A stretch of 64,000 nt of DNA, from contig NZ_SLXD01000009.1 of NCBI RefSeq assembly GCF_004340905.1, positions 62,001-126,000 of the forward strand, given 5' to 3'. Positions within the stretch are counted from its first letter, which is position 1; each line of letters opens with the position of its first letter. A program made the position numbers and the translations under genes. Below, piece by piece: positions 1 through 10,971 of this stretch. Origin of the DNA: Rubrivivax gelatinosus. Its GTDB lineage: Bacteria; Pseudomonadota; Gammaproteobacteria; Burkholderiales; Burkholderiaceae_C. The notes under the pieces were generated by a model that was given only the letters and a program-made list of their open reading frames with translations, was not told the origin of the DNA and made no database searches.

Positions 1-344
1 GCGACCACGTCGTCACGCGGCTGCCCAGCGCGCCGCGGCTGAACCTCTCCGGCGCCAAGGAGCCGCCGCCCGAGCCGCCCCAGGCCCCCAGGACGCCCAA
101 GGCCCCGGCCACCGATGCCGACCTGCAGGCCGCCTGGCTGGGCGCGGTGCGCCAGCTGCTGGCCGCTACCGAGGACGTCGGCGGCCGGTTCGCCGAGGAG
201 GCGCGGCGCATCCACTACGGCGAGAGCGAGAACCGCGGCATCCGCGGCCAGGCCTCGCCCGAAGAGCGCCAGGCGCTCAGCGACGAAGGCATCGAGGTGC
301 TGACGGTGCCGCTGCCGGCGGCGCTGAAGGGGCCGCTGCAGTAA
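1..344 (+). CDS. DUF1178 family protein, C-terminal part
   Basis: Partial gene entering from the left edge; the readable frame starts at base 3 and ends at the TAA at 342-344. The visible 113 residues begin with DHVVTRLPSAPRLNLSG. In DUF1178 proteins this segment follows a pair of CxxC zinc-ribbon-like motifs, which lie outside the window. The rest has the family's typical RFAEEARRIHYGE and RGIRGQASPEE blocks and the PLPAALK end. The family is small (about 150 residues), widespread in Proteobacteria and has no proven function. It converges on the FAD oxidase gene, with 21 bases between the stop codons. The family call is firm; the function is unknown. Confidence 0.88.
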   Translation, partial: DHVVTRLPSAPRLNLSGAKEPPPEPPQAPRTPKAPATDADLQAAWLGAVRQLLAATEDVGGRFAEEARRIHYGESENRGIRGQASPEERQALSDEGIEVLTVPLPAALKGPLQ

Positions 345-365
345 GCCGGCAGGCCCGGCCCGGGC

Positions 366-1772
366 TCAGATCACGCGCCCGGGGTTCAGCAGGTTCTGCG
401 GGTCCAGCGCGGCCTTGATCGCCCGCATCATCGCCAGCGCCACCGGCGACTTGCGTTCGGCGAGTTCGTCGCGCTTCAACTGCCCGATGCCGTGTTCGGC
501 CGAGATCGAGCCACCGCAGGCCACCACGGCGTCGTAGACGATGCGGTTGACCGCCGGCTCCTGCTCGGCGAGGAAACGCTTGGCATCGCCGCCTTCGGGG
601 GCCTGCACGTTGTAGTGCAGGTTGCCGTCGCCGAGGTGGCCGAAACACACCAGCCGCACGCCGGGTATCGCTGCGGCCAGCGCGGCGTCGGTCGCGGCGC
701 AGAAGCCGGGGATCGCCGACACCGGCAGCGCGATGTCGTGCTTGATGTTCAGCCCTTCCTCGGCCTGGGCGAGCGGGATCGACTCGCGCAGATGCCACAT
801 CGTGTGCGACTGCGACAGGTTGGCGGCCACCGCGGCGTCACCGACGATGCCGTCTTCCAGCGCCGTGCCCAGCAGGGACTCGAAACGCTCCTGCGCTGCG
901 GCCTCGCCGTCGGTGTCGCTCTGCTCCAGCAGCACCGTCCACGGTGCACCCGGCAGCGGCCGCGGCAGCGCCGGGAAGTGTTTGGCCACCAGTTCCAGCG
1001 CGAAGCGGCCCATGACCTCGAAGCCGGTCAGCCCGGCGCCCAGGCGCGTGCGGGCCAGGTTCAGCAGTGCGACGCAGTCGTCCAGGCTCTCGCAGGCGGC
1101 AAGGACCGTCGTCACCGCCGCCGGCTGCGGGAAGAGCTTCAGCGTCGCCGCGGTGATGATGCCCAGCGTGCCCTCGCTGCCGACGAAGAGGTCGCGCAGG
1201 TCGTAGCCGGTGTTGTCCTTGCGCAGGCCGGACAGCCCGTCCCAGACCTCGCCGGCCGCGGTGACGACCTCCAGCCCCAGGCACAGCTCGCGCGCGTTGC
1301 CGAAGCGCAGCACCTGGGTGCCGCCGGCGTTGGCCGCGAGGTTGCCGCCGATCGTGCAGCTGCCTTCGGCCGCCAGGCTCAGCGGGAACAGCAGGCCCTG
1401 GGCCGCGGCCGCCTCCTGCACCGCCTGCAGCACGCAGCCGGCTTCGCAGCTCAGCGTCAGGTTGGCGGCGTCGATCGCGCGGATGCGGTTCAGGCGCTGC
1501 AGGCTCAGCAGCACCTGGCGGCCGCTCTCGTCGGGCACGCCGCCGCCGACCAGGCCGGTGTTGCCGCCCTGCGGCACGATGGGGACACCGGCGGCCGCGC
1601 AGGCGCGCACGACCGCCGCGACCTCGGCGGTGCTGCCCGGGCGCACGACGGCCAGCGCGCGCCCGCGCCAGCGGCGGCGCCAGTCGAGTTCGTAGGCCGA
1701 GAGATCGCCTTCGGTCAGCACCTGCGCTGCGCCGACCACCTCGCGCAGCGTCTGCAGCAGCCCTTCGTTCAC
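366..1772 (-). CDS. FAD-binding oxidase, GlcD / D-lactate dehydrogenase type
   Basis: A 468-residue flavoprotein of the vanillyl-alcohol oxidase fold. The N-terminal FAD-binding PCMH domain (about residues 40-215) shows PIVPQGGNTGLVGGGVPDE and the IGGNLAANAGGTQVLRFGN block. The C-terminal FAD-oxidase domain holds GHLGDGNLHYN and ends with SAEHGIGQLKRDEL and DPQNLLNPGRVI, which are hallmarks of GlcD and D-2-hydroxyacid dehydrogenases. It probably oxidises a D-2-hydroxy acid (glycolate, D-lactate or D-2-hydroxyglutarate) and passes electrons to a quinone or cytochrome; the exact substrate cannot be read. I chose the GTG at 1772 because it gives the family's usual length; the frame stays open upstream without further homology. 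It lies 68 bases downstream of the DUF2069 gene on the same strand. Confidence 0.87.
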   Translation of the reverse strand: MNEGLLQTLREVVGAAQVLTEGDLSAYELDWRRRWRGRALAVVRPGSTAEVAAVVRACAAAGVPIVPQGGNTGLVGGGVPDESGRQVLLSLQRLNRIRAIDAANLTLSCEAGCVLQAVQEAAAAQGLLFPLSLAAEGSCTIGGNLAANAGGTQVLRFGNARELCLGLEVVTAAGEVWDGLSGLRKDNTGYDLRDLFVGSEGTLGIITAATLKLFPQPAAVTTVLAACESLDDCVALLNLARTRLGAGLTGFEVMGRFALELVAKHFPALPRPLPGAPWTVLLEQSDTDGEAAAQERFESLLGTALEDGIVGDAAVAANLSQSHTMWHLRESIPLAQAEEGLNIKHDIALPVSAIPGFCAATDAALAAAIPGVRLVCFGHLGDGNLHYNVQAPEGGDAKRFLAEQEPAVNRIVYDAVVACGGSISAEHGIGQLKRDELAERKSPVALAMMRAIKAALDPQNLLNPGRVI

Positions 1773-1840
1773 TGGGGCACCCTTCGGCCTGGCGGCCGGT
1801 CCCGCCGGGCGGGAATGAGCCCCGGACAAGTCCTGCGGGC

Positions 1841-2230
1841 TCATGCCGCCGCCTTCACACCGCGCAGCCGCCGGCGCACGTACAGCGAGCAGAAGACGAA
1901 GAGCACGATGCACAGCACCAGCTCGACGATGGCCATCGCCTGGCCGGCGCCACGTTCGCTGGTCGAACGCACCAGCGCCTCGGTGACGTAGAGCCACAGC
2001 GCCATGCTGACCCAGCGGAAGGTGTAGAGCCGGTGGCGCAGCATGCCGGGCACGGCGGCCACCAGCGGCAGCACCTTCAGCGCCAGCGTGCCGCTGCCGG
2101 TGGGCGCGATCCACAGCTCCCAGGCCAGGCCCTGCACGATCAGGGCGATCAGCGAGGCCAGGGCCAGCGCGCGGGTCTGCCGCACGGCGGCATCGGGGAC
2201 AGCGGGGACAGCGGGGACAGCGGAAACCAT
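1841..2230 (-). CDS. DUF2069 family membrane protein
   Basis: A 129-residue integral membrane protein with about four hydrophobic segments (around residues 15-35, 43-60, 66-85 and 98-118). It ends in a basic tail, YVRRRLRGVKAAA. The pattern LKVLPLVAAVPGMLRHRLYTFRW, split here as LKVLPL, LRHRLYTFRW and SMALWLYVTEALVR, is typical of DUF2069. Role unknown. The start at 2230 (MVSAVPAVP) follows from its divergent position against the YihY gene, only 18 bases away. A 9-base tandem repeat codes for its N-terminal AVP triplets. Confidence 0.82.
   Translation of the reverse strand: MVSAVPAVPAVPDAAVRQTRALALASLIALIVQGLAWELWIAPTGSGTLALKVLPLVAAVPGMLRHRLYTFRWVSMALWLYVTEALVRSTSERGAGQAMAIVELVLCIVLFVFCSLYVRRRLRGVKAAA
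2195..2221. repeat. 9-bp tandem repeat, three units
   Basis: Three perfect copies of GGGGACAGC lie just inside the 5' end of the DUF2069 gene, where on the minus strand they encode repeated Ala-Val-Pro. The unit is a multiple of three, so copy-number change would not break the frame. They sit 30-50 bases from both divergent start codons. Confidence 0.85.
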
Positions 2231-2248
2231 GCTGGCATCATATCCAGC

Positions 2249-3481
2249 ATGACATCGTCTCCGGCCCTGGCGGCCCGCCTGCGCGTGTTGTGGCAGGACT
2301 CGCTCGCCGCCCTCCGCCGCTGGCCCTGGCTCGACACGCTGCGCACGCTGCGCCAGCGTTTCCGCGAAGACCGCCTCGGCCTCACCGCCAGCAGCCTGAC
2401 CTTCACGACGCTGATCGCGCTGGTGCCGCTGGTCACGGTGATGCTGGCCGTCTTCACCGCGTTCCCGATCTTCGCCAAGTTCCAGATCTCGCTGGAGAAG
2501 TACTTCCTGCAGTCGCTGGTGCCCGACACGATCGCGCGCCCGGTGATGCGTGCGCTGACGCAGTTCGCCTCGCAGGCCAACCGGGCCGGTTCGGTGGGCC
2601 TGCTGTTCCTCGGCGCCACGGCGCTGGCGCTGATGCTGACCATCGACCGCACGCTCAACGCGATCTGGCGCGTGCGCCAGCCGCGGCCGATCGCGCAGCG
2701 TGTGCTGGTCTACTGGGCTGCGCTGACGCTCGGTCCGCTGGTCGTCGGTGTCAGCCTGTCGATGACCTCCTACGCGCTGTCGGCCTCGCGCGGCCTGGTC
2801 GGCGTGCTGCCCGGTGGCGTCAGCGCGGCGCTCAGCGTCGCCGAGTTCGCACTGCTGGCCGCGGCGCTGGCGGGCCTGTTCCACTACGTGCCCAACACCA
2901 CCGTGCGCTGGCGCCACGCCTGGGCCGGTGCGCTGTTCGTCGCCGTCGCCTTCGAGTTCGCCAAGGAAGGCCTGGCCTGGTACGTCGACAAGGTGCCGAT
3001 GTACGCCTCGGTCTACGGCGCTTTCGCCTCGCTGCCGATCCTGCTGCTGTGGATCTATCTCAGCTGGGTCATCGTGCTGCTGGGTGCGGTGATCGCCGCC
3101 TACGCGCCCAGCCTGCAGATGCGCGTCGTGCGCCGGCCGCCCACCGCCGGCCACCGCTTCGAGCTGGCGCTCGTGGTGCTGCGCCAGCTCGCCGCCGCGC
3201 GCCACGGCCCGGGCCACGGGCTGTCGCTGCCGACGCTGTCCGAGCGACTGCGTGCCGACCCGCTGGAGCTCGAGCCGGTGCTGGAGCTGCTGACCGGCTT
3301 CGACTGGGTCGCCCGGCTCGACGAAGGCGGTACCGCGCGTCACGTGCTGCTGTGCGACGCCGAGGCGACGCCGGCGCTGCCGCTGTTCGACGCCTTGCTG
3401 CTGGCGCCCGGCGCGACGGTCGACGAGCTTCGTGATCGCCTGCGCCTGCGCGAGCTGACGCTGGCCGAACTGCTGCGCTGA
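2249..3481 (+). CDS. YihY/virulence factor BrkB family inner-membrane protein
   Basis: A 410-residue protein of the YihY/BrkB family (once misnamed ribonuclease BN). The N-terminal 270 residues carry about six membrane helices with the family marks ASSLTFTTLIALVPLVTVML, IDRTLNAIWRVRQPRP, YWAALTLGPLVVG, LFHYVPNTTVRWRHAWAGAL and YGAFASLPILLLWIYLSW. The remaining 130 residues form a soluble winged-helix-like tail, also seen in betaproteobacterial members. Biochemical role uncertain; a transport or envelope function is usually assumed. The start ATG at 2249 is the first methionine matching the family N-terminus and lies 18 bases from the divergent DUF2069 start, so the two genes must share a compact control region. 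Confidence 0.9.
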   Translation: MTSSPALAARLRVLWQDSLAALRRWPWLDTLRTLRQRFREDRLGLTASSLTFTTLIALVPLVTVMLAVFTAFPIFAKFQISLEKYFLQSLVPDTIARPVMRALTQFASQANRAGSVGLLFLGATALALMLTIDRTLNAIWRVRQPRPIAQRVLVYWAALTLGPLVVGVSLSMTSYALSASRGLVGVLPGGVSAALSVAEFALLAAALAGLFHYVPNTTVRWRHAWAGALFVAVAFEFAKEGLAWYVDKVPMYASVYGAFASLPILLLWIYLSWVIVLLGAVIAAYAPSLQMRVVRRPPTAGHRFELALVVLRQLAAARHGPGHGLSLPTLSERLRADPLELEPVLELLTGFDWVARLDEGGTARHVLLCDAEATPALPLFDALLLAPGATVDELRDRLRLRELTLAELLR

Positions 3482-3598
3482 CCTCGTGCCCTGCGGGGCC
3501 GCGCATCTCGGGGGGGCGCGCCGCAGGCGTCGCTTCCCGTCACGGACGCTTCATGCCGCCTGGATAGCGTGCGCCCCCATCACCTGAAGGAGGGGAAC

Positions 3599-6391
<2,793 letters not shown>

Positions 6392-6405
6392 CGATGGAGA
6401 CCCGG

Positions 6406-6936
6406 ATGACCCGTCAAATCATTTCCGCCCTGGCGCTCGCCGCCACGCTGTTTGCAGGACTGGCCGCGCCCGCGCAGGCCGCGCTCTACCGCATCGACGG
6501 CCTCGTCGATTCCGGCTCGCTGGCCGGCACCGCCTTCAGCGGCAGCCTCGGTTTCGAGGACCCGGTTGCCGGCTACGACGGCAGCGTCGAACTCAGCAGC
6601 TTCACGCTGGACTTCGCCGGCGCCCGCTACACGCTGGACGGCATCGACGCCGACAGCCTGCCGCTGGCCTGGTTCTCGGCCGGCAGCCTGCTGGGCGTGG
6701 ACCTGATGTTCAGCGGCGCCGGCGCGCTGTCGCAGCCGCTGCTGGCGCTGGCGGCCGGCTTCACCGAAGCCAGCCAGGCCTTCCTGGCCTACGACACCAC
6801 CGGTGCCGGCACTGAAGGCTTCGGCAGCGTCGTGTTCACGGAGGTGACGCAGGACGTGCCGGAGCCGGCCAGCGCGGCGCTGGTGATGGCCGCGCTGGCC
6901 GCGGCGGCGCTGGCGCGCCGCCGCCGCCCCGCCTGA
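6406..6936 (+). CDS. PEP-CTERM sorting-domain protein
   Basis: A 176-residue secreted protein. Signal peptide: TRQIISALALAATLFAGLAA, then PAQA|AL. The middle is Gly/Ser/Asp-rich and unlike any enzyme I know. The C-terminus has the full PEP-CTERM signal: VPEP motif, a hydrophobic helix (AALVMAALAAAALA) and an RRRR basic cluster. Such proteins are cut and sorted at the membrane by an exosortase, which must lie elsewhere in the genome. I chose the ATG at 6406 because GGAGA lies 4-8 bases upstream; the ATG at 6394 would place four residues in front of the signal. The gene follows the nuclease gene by 14 bases, so the two are probably cotranscribed. Confidence 0.85.
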   Translation: MTRQIISALALAATLFAGLAAPAQAALYRIDGLVDSGSLAGTAFSGSLGFEDPVAGYDGSVELSSFTLDFAGARYTLDGIDADSLPLAWFSAGSLLGVDLMFSGAGALSQPLLALAAGFTEASQAFLAYDTTGAGTEGFGSVVFTEVTQDVPEPASAALVMAALAAAALARRRRPA

Positions 6937-6943
6937 GAGCGGC

Positions 6944-7981
6944 TTACCGGCGCGCCGCGATCGCCTTCTCGGCGGCGTCGACCAGGTCGGTGCCGATCTG
7001 CTTCTTCCACTTGTCGTAGACCGGGCGCGTGGCCTTCACGAAGGCCTCGCGTTCGGCCGGGCTCAGCTTGGTGATCGTGACGCCGAGCGCGCCGATGTCC
7101 TTGAGCAGCGGCTGGTCGGCTTCGGCCAGGCCCTTGCGCGCGATCACCACCTGCTGCTTGCCCGCGTCGACGGCGGCCTGACGCACGATGGCCTGGTCGG
7201 CCGGCGTCCAGCTCTTCCAGACCTCCTTGTTGACGACGAAGATCAGCGGGTCGGCGACGTAGCCCCACAGCGTCAGGTGCTTCTGGCCGACGGTGTGCAG
7301 CTTGGCCGCGGTGAAGATCGACAGCGGGTTCTCCTGGCCGTCGACGGCGCCCGAAGCCAGCGCCGGCTGGGCGTCGGCCCAGCTCATCTGCGTCGGGTTG
7401 GCGCCCAGCGCGGTGAAGGTGTCCAGGAACAGCGGCGAGCCGACGACGCGGATCTTCATGCCCTTCAGGTCGGCCGGCGTGCGGATCGGCTTCTTGCTGT
7501 TGCTGATCTCGCGGGTGCCGTTCTCGCCCCAGGCCAGCGGCAGCGCGCCCGCCTTGTCGATGGCCTGGAAGATCTGCTGGCCGACCACGCCCTGCGTCAG
7601 CGCGTCCAGCGCGGCGTGGTCGGGCATCAGGAAGGGCATCGAGAACAGGTTCAGCTGCCTGACCTGCGGCGACCAGTTGATCGTCGAGCCGACCGCCAGG
7701 TCGATGACGCCCTGGCGGATCGCCGGGAACTCGCGCGTCTGGTCGCCAGCCACCAGCGAGGTGCCCGGGTACAGCTTGATGTTGATGCGGCCCTGCGTGC
7801 GCTCGCGCACGAGGTTGGCCCAGATCTCGCCGCCCTTGCCCCACGGGAACGCGGTGCCCAGCACCAGGCTCATGCGGTACTCGGCCTTGTAGCCGGGCGG
7901 CAGCGTGCTCTGGGCGCTGGCGACACCGGCGGCGGCCAGCGCGCAGGCGGCCAGCGTGAACTTCAGGAACGTGCGCTTCAT
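6944..7981 (-). CDS. TRAP transporter substrate-binding protein (DctP type)
   Basis: A 345-residue periplasmic binding protein with a signal peptide cut after about residue 23 (GVASA|QST). It matches the DctP/TeaA fold: FPWGKGGEIWANLVRERTQG, INIKLYPGTSL, the DLKGMKIRV strand carrying the conserved Arg that clamps the substrate carboxylate, and SWADAQPALASGAVDGQENP. The ligand is probably an organic acid (dicarboxylate, keto acid or sugar acid); which one cannot be told. AGGAGAAG upstream of the ATG at 7981 supports the start. It is the third gene of a dctQ-dctM-dctP operon, 26 bases after dctM. Confidence 0.92.
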   Translation of the reverse strand: MKRTFLKFTLAACALAAAGVASAQSTLPPGYKAEYRMSLVLGTAFPWGKGGEIWANLVRERTQGRINIKLYPGTSLVAGDQTREFPAIRQGVIDLAVGSTINWSPQVRQLNLFSMPFLMPDHAALDALTQGVVGQQIFQAIDKAGALPLAWGENGTREISNSKKPIRTPADLKGMKIRVVGSPLFLDTFTALGANPTQMSWADAQPALASGAVDGQENPLSIFTAAKLHTVGQKHLTLWGYVADPLIFVVNKEVWKSWTPADQAIVRQAAVDAGKQQVVIARKGLAEADQPLLKDIGALGVTITKLSPAEREAFVKATRPVYDKWKKQIGTDLVDAAEKAIAARR

Positions 7982-8007
7982 CGTCGTCTTCTCCTCGGGT
8001 AAGAGCG

Positions 8008-9306
8008 TCAGTAACCCAGCTTCGCGGGCAGCCACAGCGCGAGCTGCGGCCACACGATCACCGCGACCATCACCATGAACATCGCCAGCAGCATCCAGCC
8101 GACCCAGCGCACGGTCTCCTCCATGCGCACGCCGGCGATGCGGCACGAGACCATCAGGTTCACCGCCAGCGGCGGCGTGAACTGGCCCAGCGCCACCTTC
8201 AGCGTCAGCAGCACGCCGAACCACACCGGATCCCACTGGTAGTGGGTCATGATCGGCTGCAGCAGCGGCACGAAGATCAGGAAGATCGAGACCCCGTCGA
8301 GGAACATCCCGACGACGATCAGCAGCAGGATCAGCAGCGACAGCACGCCGTACTCGCCGAGCCCGGAGTTGACGATCGCGTTGGTCACCGGGTCGATCAC
8401 GCCCATCGTCGACAGCGAGTAGGCGAAGATGCCCGCCAGCGCGACGACGAACAGGATCACCGCCGACAGCTCGCCGGACTCGCGCAGGATCGGCGCCAGG
8501 TCGCGCAGCGCGATCGTGCGGTGGATGAAGACGCCGACGAACAGCCCGTAGAACACCGCGACGACGGCGGCCTCGGTCGGCGTGAACCAGCCGGCGCGCA
8601 TGCCGCCGAGGATCAGCACCGGCGCGAACAGGCCCCAGCTCGCTTCGCGCAGGCTGGCCCAGAACGGCGGGCGCGGCAGCGTCGCCTCGGCGGCGCCCAT
8701 GCCGTGTTTTCGCGCCAGCCACACCGCCGGCAGGATCAGTGCGATGCCGGCCAGGATGCCGGGCACCATGCCGGCGGCGAACAGCGCCGGCACCGAGGCG
8801 CCGGAGACCAGCACCGAGTAGACGATGAAGGCGACGCTGGGCGGGATCAGGATGTCGGTGGCCGCCGCGGCGCCGACGACGCTGGCCGAGAACGAGGCCG
8901 GGTAGCCGGCGCGCGCCATCGCCGCGATCATCACGCCGCCCACCGCGGCGGCGTTGGCCGGGCCCGAGCCCGAGATGCCGCCGAGGAACATCGCGACGAC
9001 GATCGCCACCAGCGGCAGCATGCCGGGGCCGCGGCCGACGATCGCGATGGCGAAGTTCACCAGCCGCAGCGCGACGCCCGAGCGGTCGAAGATCGAGCCG
9101 ACGAGCACGAACATCGGGATCGCCAGCAGCGGGTACTTGCCCAGGCCGGCGAAGAAGTTCTGCGGCACGGCCAGCAGCCCGAACCACTGCGTGTCCAGGT
9201 TGGCCAGCGCGATGGCCGCGGTGCCGGCCAGGCCGAGCGCGACGCCGATCGGCACGCCGAGGAACATCAGCGCCAGAAAACCGACGAAGAGCAGCGTCGG
9301 GATCAT
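8008..9306 (-). CDS. TRAP transporter large permease (DctM type)
   Basis: A 432-residue protein with about 12 membrane helices, the ion-coupled channel subunit of the TRAP system. Family features: FLGVPIGVALGLAG, PMFVLVGSIFDRSG, the GGISGSGPANAAAVGGVMI loop, ILIPPSVAFIVYSVLVS and PIM near the end. Its length is normal for DctM. The start ATG at 9306 overlaps the dctQ stop by four bases (ATGA), so translation of the two membrane subunits is coupled. Confidence 0.94.
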   Translation of the reverse strand: MIPTLLFVGFLALMFLGVPIGVALGLAGTAAIALANLDTQWFGLLAVPQNFFAGLGKYPLLAIPMFVLVGSIFDRSGVALRLVNFAIAIVGRGPGMLPLVAIVVAMFLGGISGSGPANAAAVGGVMIAAMARAGYPASFSASVVGAAAATDILIPPSVAFIVYSVLVSGASVPALFAAGMVPGILAGIALILPAVWLARKHGMGAAEATLPRPPFWASLREASWGLFAPVLILGGMRAGWFTPTEAAVVAVFYGLFVGVFIHRTIALRDLAPILRESGELSAVILFVVALAGIFAYSLSTMGVIDPVTNAIVNSGLGEYGVLSLLILLLIVVGMFLDGVSIFLIFVPLLQPIMTHYQWDPVWFGVLLTLKVALGQFTPPLAVNLMVSCRIAGVRMEETVRWVGWMLLAMFMVMVAVIVWPQLALWLPAKLGY

Positions 9307-9836
9307 CGCCCGGCCTGCACGTCGTCGTCACGCTCGCGGCCGCGGCGCACGAACAGCCCGATCGCGCGGCCGGCGATCACCACCGAGAGGATCGGCAGCC
9401 AGATCGAGTACCACCACTGCGGCACGCCGATGCCCGGCGAGGTCTCCTCCCACTGAACGTGGTCCCAGACGATGCGTGCGCTGAGCACGGCCATGATCGC
9501 GAACAGCAGCGCCACCATCAGCGCACCGAATCGCGCCAGCGCGCGCTGGCGCTGCGGCGGGCCGGCGTCGGCGAAGGCTTCGATGCGGATGTGCCGGTTG
9601 CGCGCCACCGCGGCCGAGCCGGCCACCAGCGCCAGCACGATCATCAGGAAGACCGAGATCTCCTCGGTCCAGGCGAAGGACTGGTCGCTGAAGTAGCGCA
9701 CCAGCACGTTGGCGAAGGTGATCAGCGCCAGCGCCGCCATCACGGCGACGGTGAGCCAGTCCTCGATCTTCAGCGGTACCGCCGTCTTTTCATCGGGCGT
9801 GGCAGGGGCGGGCGGCAGTTCGGACGGAGAGGACAT
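9303..9836 (-). CDS. TRAP transporter small permease (DctQ type)
   Basis: A 177-residue, four-helix membrane protein, first gene of the TRAP operon. The DctQ pattern is clear: VLVRYFSDQSFAWTEEISVFLMI, GSAAVARNRHIRIEAF and a last helix ending IGLFVRRGRERD. A proline-rich cytoplasmic N-terminus of about 25 residues precedes the first helix. I start it at the ATG at 9836 (MSSPSELPP); the frame is open further upstream, but that stretch is low-complexity Arg/Pro/Gly and not protein-like. It ends with a four-base overlap with dctM. Confidence 0.9.
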   Translation of the reverse strand: MSSPSELPPAPATPDEKTAVPLKIEDWLTVAVMAALALITFANVLVRYFSDQSFAWTEEISVFLMIVLALVAGSAAVARNRHIRIEAFADAGPPQRQRALARFGALMVALLFAIMAVLSARIVWDHVQWEETSPGIGVPQWWYSIWLPILSVVIAGRAIGLFVRRGRERDDDVQAGR

Positions 9837-10128
9837 CGGGGGTGCGCGGCGAAGGGAAGGCGGCGACACGAGCGTCGTGCGCCGGGTGCGCGAGCGCGGA
9901 TGGCGCTGCCAGCGGCCGGGCGGCGGCCGGTGGGCCGCGGCGGGGGGAAGGGGCGCCGCGCCAGGGGGTGGCGGCGCGCCGCGGCGTTGCCGCGGGCCCC
10001 GGGGCCATCCATTTTGAGGATGGACGGTCATTGTAGGTGTGGGCGCCGCGTTCGAGGCCGGCTGTGGCCGCGAGGGGTGGGCCTGCCCTCACCCCGGCCC
10101 TCTCCCGCGAGCGGGAGAGGGAGACGGG
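9837..10128. other. Intergenic region upstream of dctQ
   Basis: These 292 bases separate the alpha/beta hydrolase gene from dctQ, both on the minus strand. The first two thirds are extremely G/C-rich and open in several frames on both strands, but none shows protein-like composition or a homologous motif. The part next to the hydrolase stop holds one copy of the short palindromic repeat (10086-10121). I see no convincing sigma-70 promoter for the TRAP operon. Confidence 0.6.
10086..10121 (+). repeat. Short palindromic intergenic repeat, copy A
   Basis: A CCCTCACCCC head is followed by a perfect 11-bp inverted repeat (CCCTCTCCCGC at 10098-10108 and GCGGGAGAGGG at 10111-10121). Two more copies lie at 10319-10356 and 23894-23926. 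Located just after the hydrolase stop, it could fold in the transcript and act as a 3' end stabiliser or weak terminator. Elements of this sequence class are scattered in many GC-rich proteobacterial genomes. Confidence 0.85.
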
Positions 10129-10971
10129 TCAGTCGAGCAGCGCGCGCAGCGCCGCGAGCACGCCGTCGGGCGCCTCGGCCATCAGCGAGTGACCGGCCGG
10201 CAGCGTCGTCACACACGCGTTCAGCGCCGCGGCCAGTTCGCGCGCGGCCTTGGGCGGCGTCATCGTGTCCTTGGCGCCGACGACGACGGCCACAGGGCAG
10301 CGCAGCGCCGACGTGGCTCCCTCTCCCGCCGCGCGGGAGAGGGCGGGGGGTGAGGGCTGCCCCCGCCCATACGCGTCGCAGATCGCGAAGTCGTGCGCGA
10401 ACAGGTTCAGCCCCTGGGCTTCGGCCTGGCCTTGCAGCCGGCGCATCAGCGCGCGCTGGGCGCCGTGCAGCCAGGTGCCCGGCGCCGGGTACGAAGGTTT
10501 GGCGGCGATCGTCGACAGCGAGAAGGCGTTGACCAGGTCGATCGCCGCCTGCGGCGTCTCGCGTGCGGTGGCCAGCAGGGCCGGGCTGACCTTCATCGGG
10601 AACGCGGTGCCGACCAGCCCCAGGTGCGTGACACGATCCGGCGCGCGTGCCGCGGCTTCCAGCGCGATCAGCGAACCCAGGCTGTGGCCGACGAGCGCCG
10701 CACGTTCGACGCCGGCGGCGTCCAGCAGCGCCTGCACGCCGTCGGCCGCGGCCTCGACGCTGGCCGGCGGCGGGCCGCCGCTGCGGCCGTGGCCGGGCAG
10801 GTCCACCGCCAGCACCGTGCGCCCGTGGTGTGCGAACCAGCGCGCCAGCAGCGTCCAGACGCTGTGGTCGTTGAGCGCGCCGTGCACGAAGACGACGCAG
10901 GGCAGGGCGGGGTCGAACTCGACGCCGCCGGTGTAGGCGTACAGCGCGTGGCCGTTGACGACGAGTTTCAT
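10129..10971 (-). CDS. Alpha/beta hydrolase, with an in-frame repeat insertion
   Basis: A 280-residue alpha/beta-fold hydrolase. Oxyanion strand VVFVHGALNDHSVW, DLPGHGRSGG, nucleophile elbow GHSLG (Ser97), acidic residue in VVVGAKDTMTPP and the late histidine in LPAGHSLMAEAP form a full Ser-Asp-His set. Substrate unknown: esterase, C-C hydrolase or peptidase-like. Between YGRG and ALRCPV (around residues 205-218) the repeat element copy B is translated as [13 protein letters not shown], so the protein has an extra loop ahead of the strand that carries the acidic residue. The frame is kept. Its start overlaps the metY stop by four bases, so it is the second gene of a metY operon. Confidence 0.88.
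   Translation of the reverse strand: MKLVVNGHALYAYTGGVEFDPALPCVVFVHGALNDHSVWTLLARWFAHHGRTVLAVDLPGHGRSGGPPPASVEAAADGVQALLDAAGVERAALVGHSLGSLIALEAAARAPDRVTHLGLVGTAFPMKVSPALLATARETPQAAIDLVNAFSLSTIAAKPSYPAPGTWLHGAQRALMRRLQGQAEAQGLNLFAHDFAICDAYGRGQPSPPALSRAAGEGATSALRCPVAVVVGAKDTMTPPKAARELAAALNACVTTLPAGHSLMAEAPDGVLAALRALLD
10319..10356 (-). repeat. Short palindromic repeat, copy B, inside a coding region
   Basis: The same element as copy A, on the minus strand: CCCTCACCCC-like head, then an inverted repeat CCCTCTCCCGC (10319-10329) / GCGGGAGAGGG (10333-10343) read on the plus strand. It lies within the alpha/beta hydrolase gene and is translated in frame as [13 protein letters not shown]. Confidence 0.85.

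Noticed and set aside
1773-2114. Long N-terminal extension of the FAD oxidase frame
   Set aside because: This part is antisense-frame to the DUF2069 gene and has no homology to the oxidase family, which begins at about 1772.
9837-10031. N-terminal extension of DctQ up to an ATG at 10031
   Set aside because: The added 65 residues are Arg/Pro/Gly-rich and unlike any DctQ; the family begins close to the ATG at 9836.
10129-10971. Hydrolase gene as a pseudogene broken by the repeat
   Set aside because: The insertion keeps the frame, and the Ser, Asp and His motifs are present on both sides.
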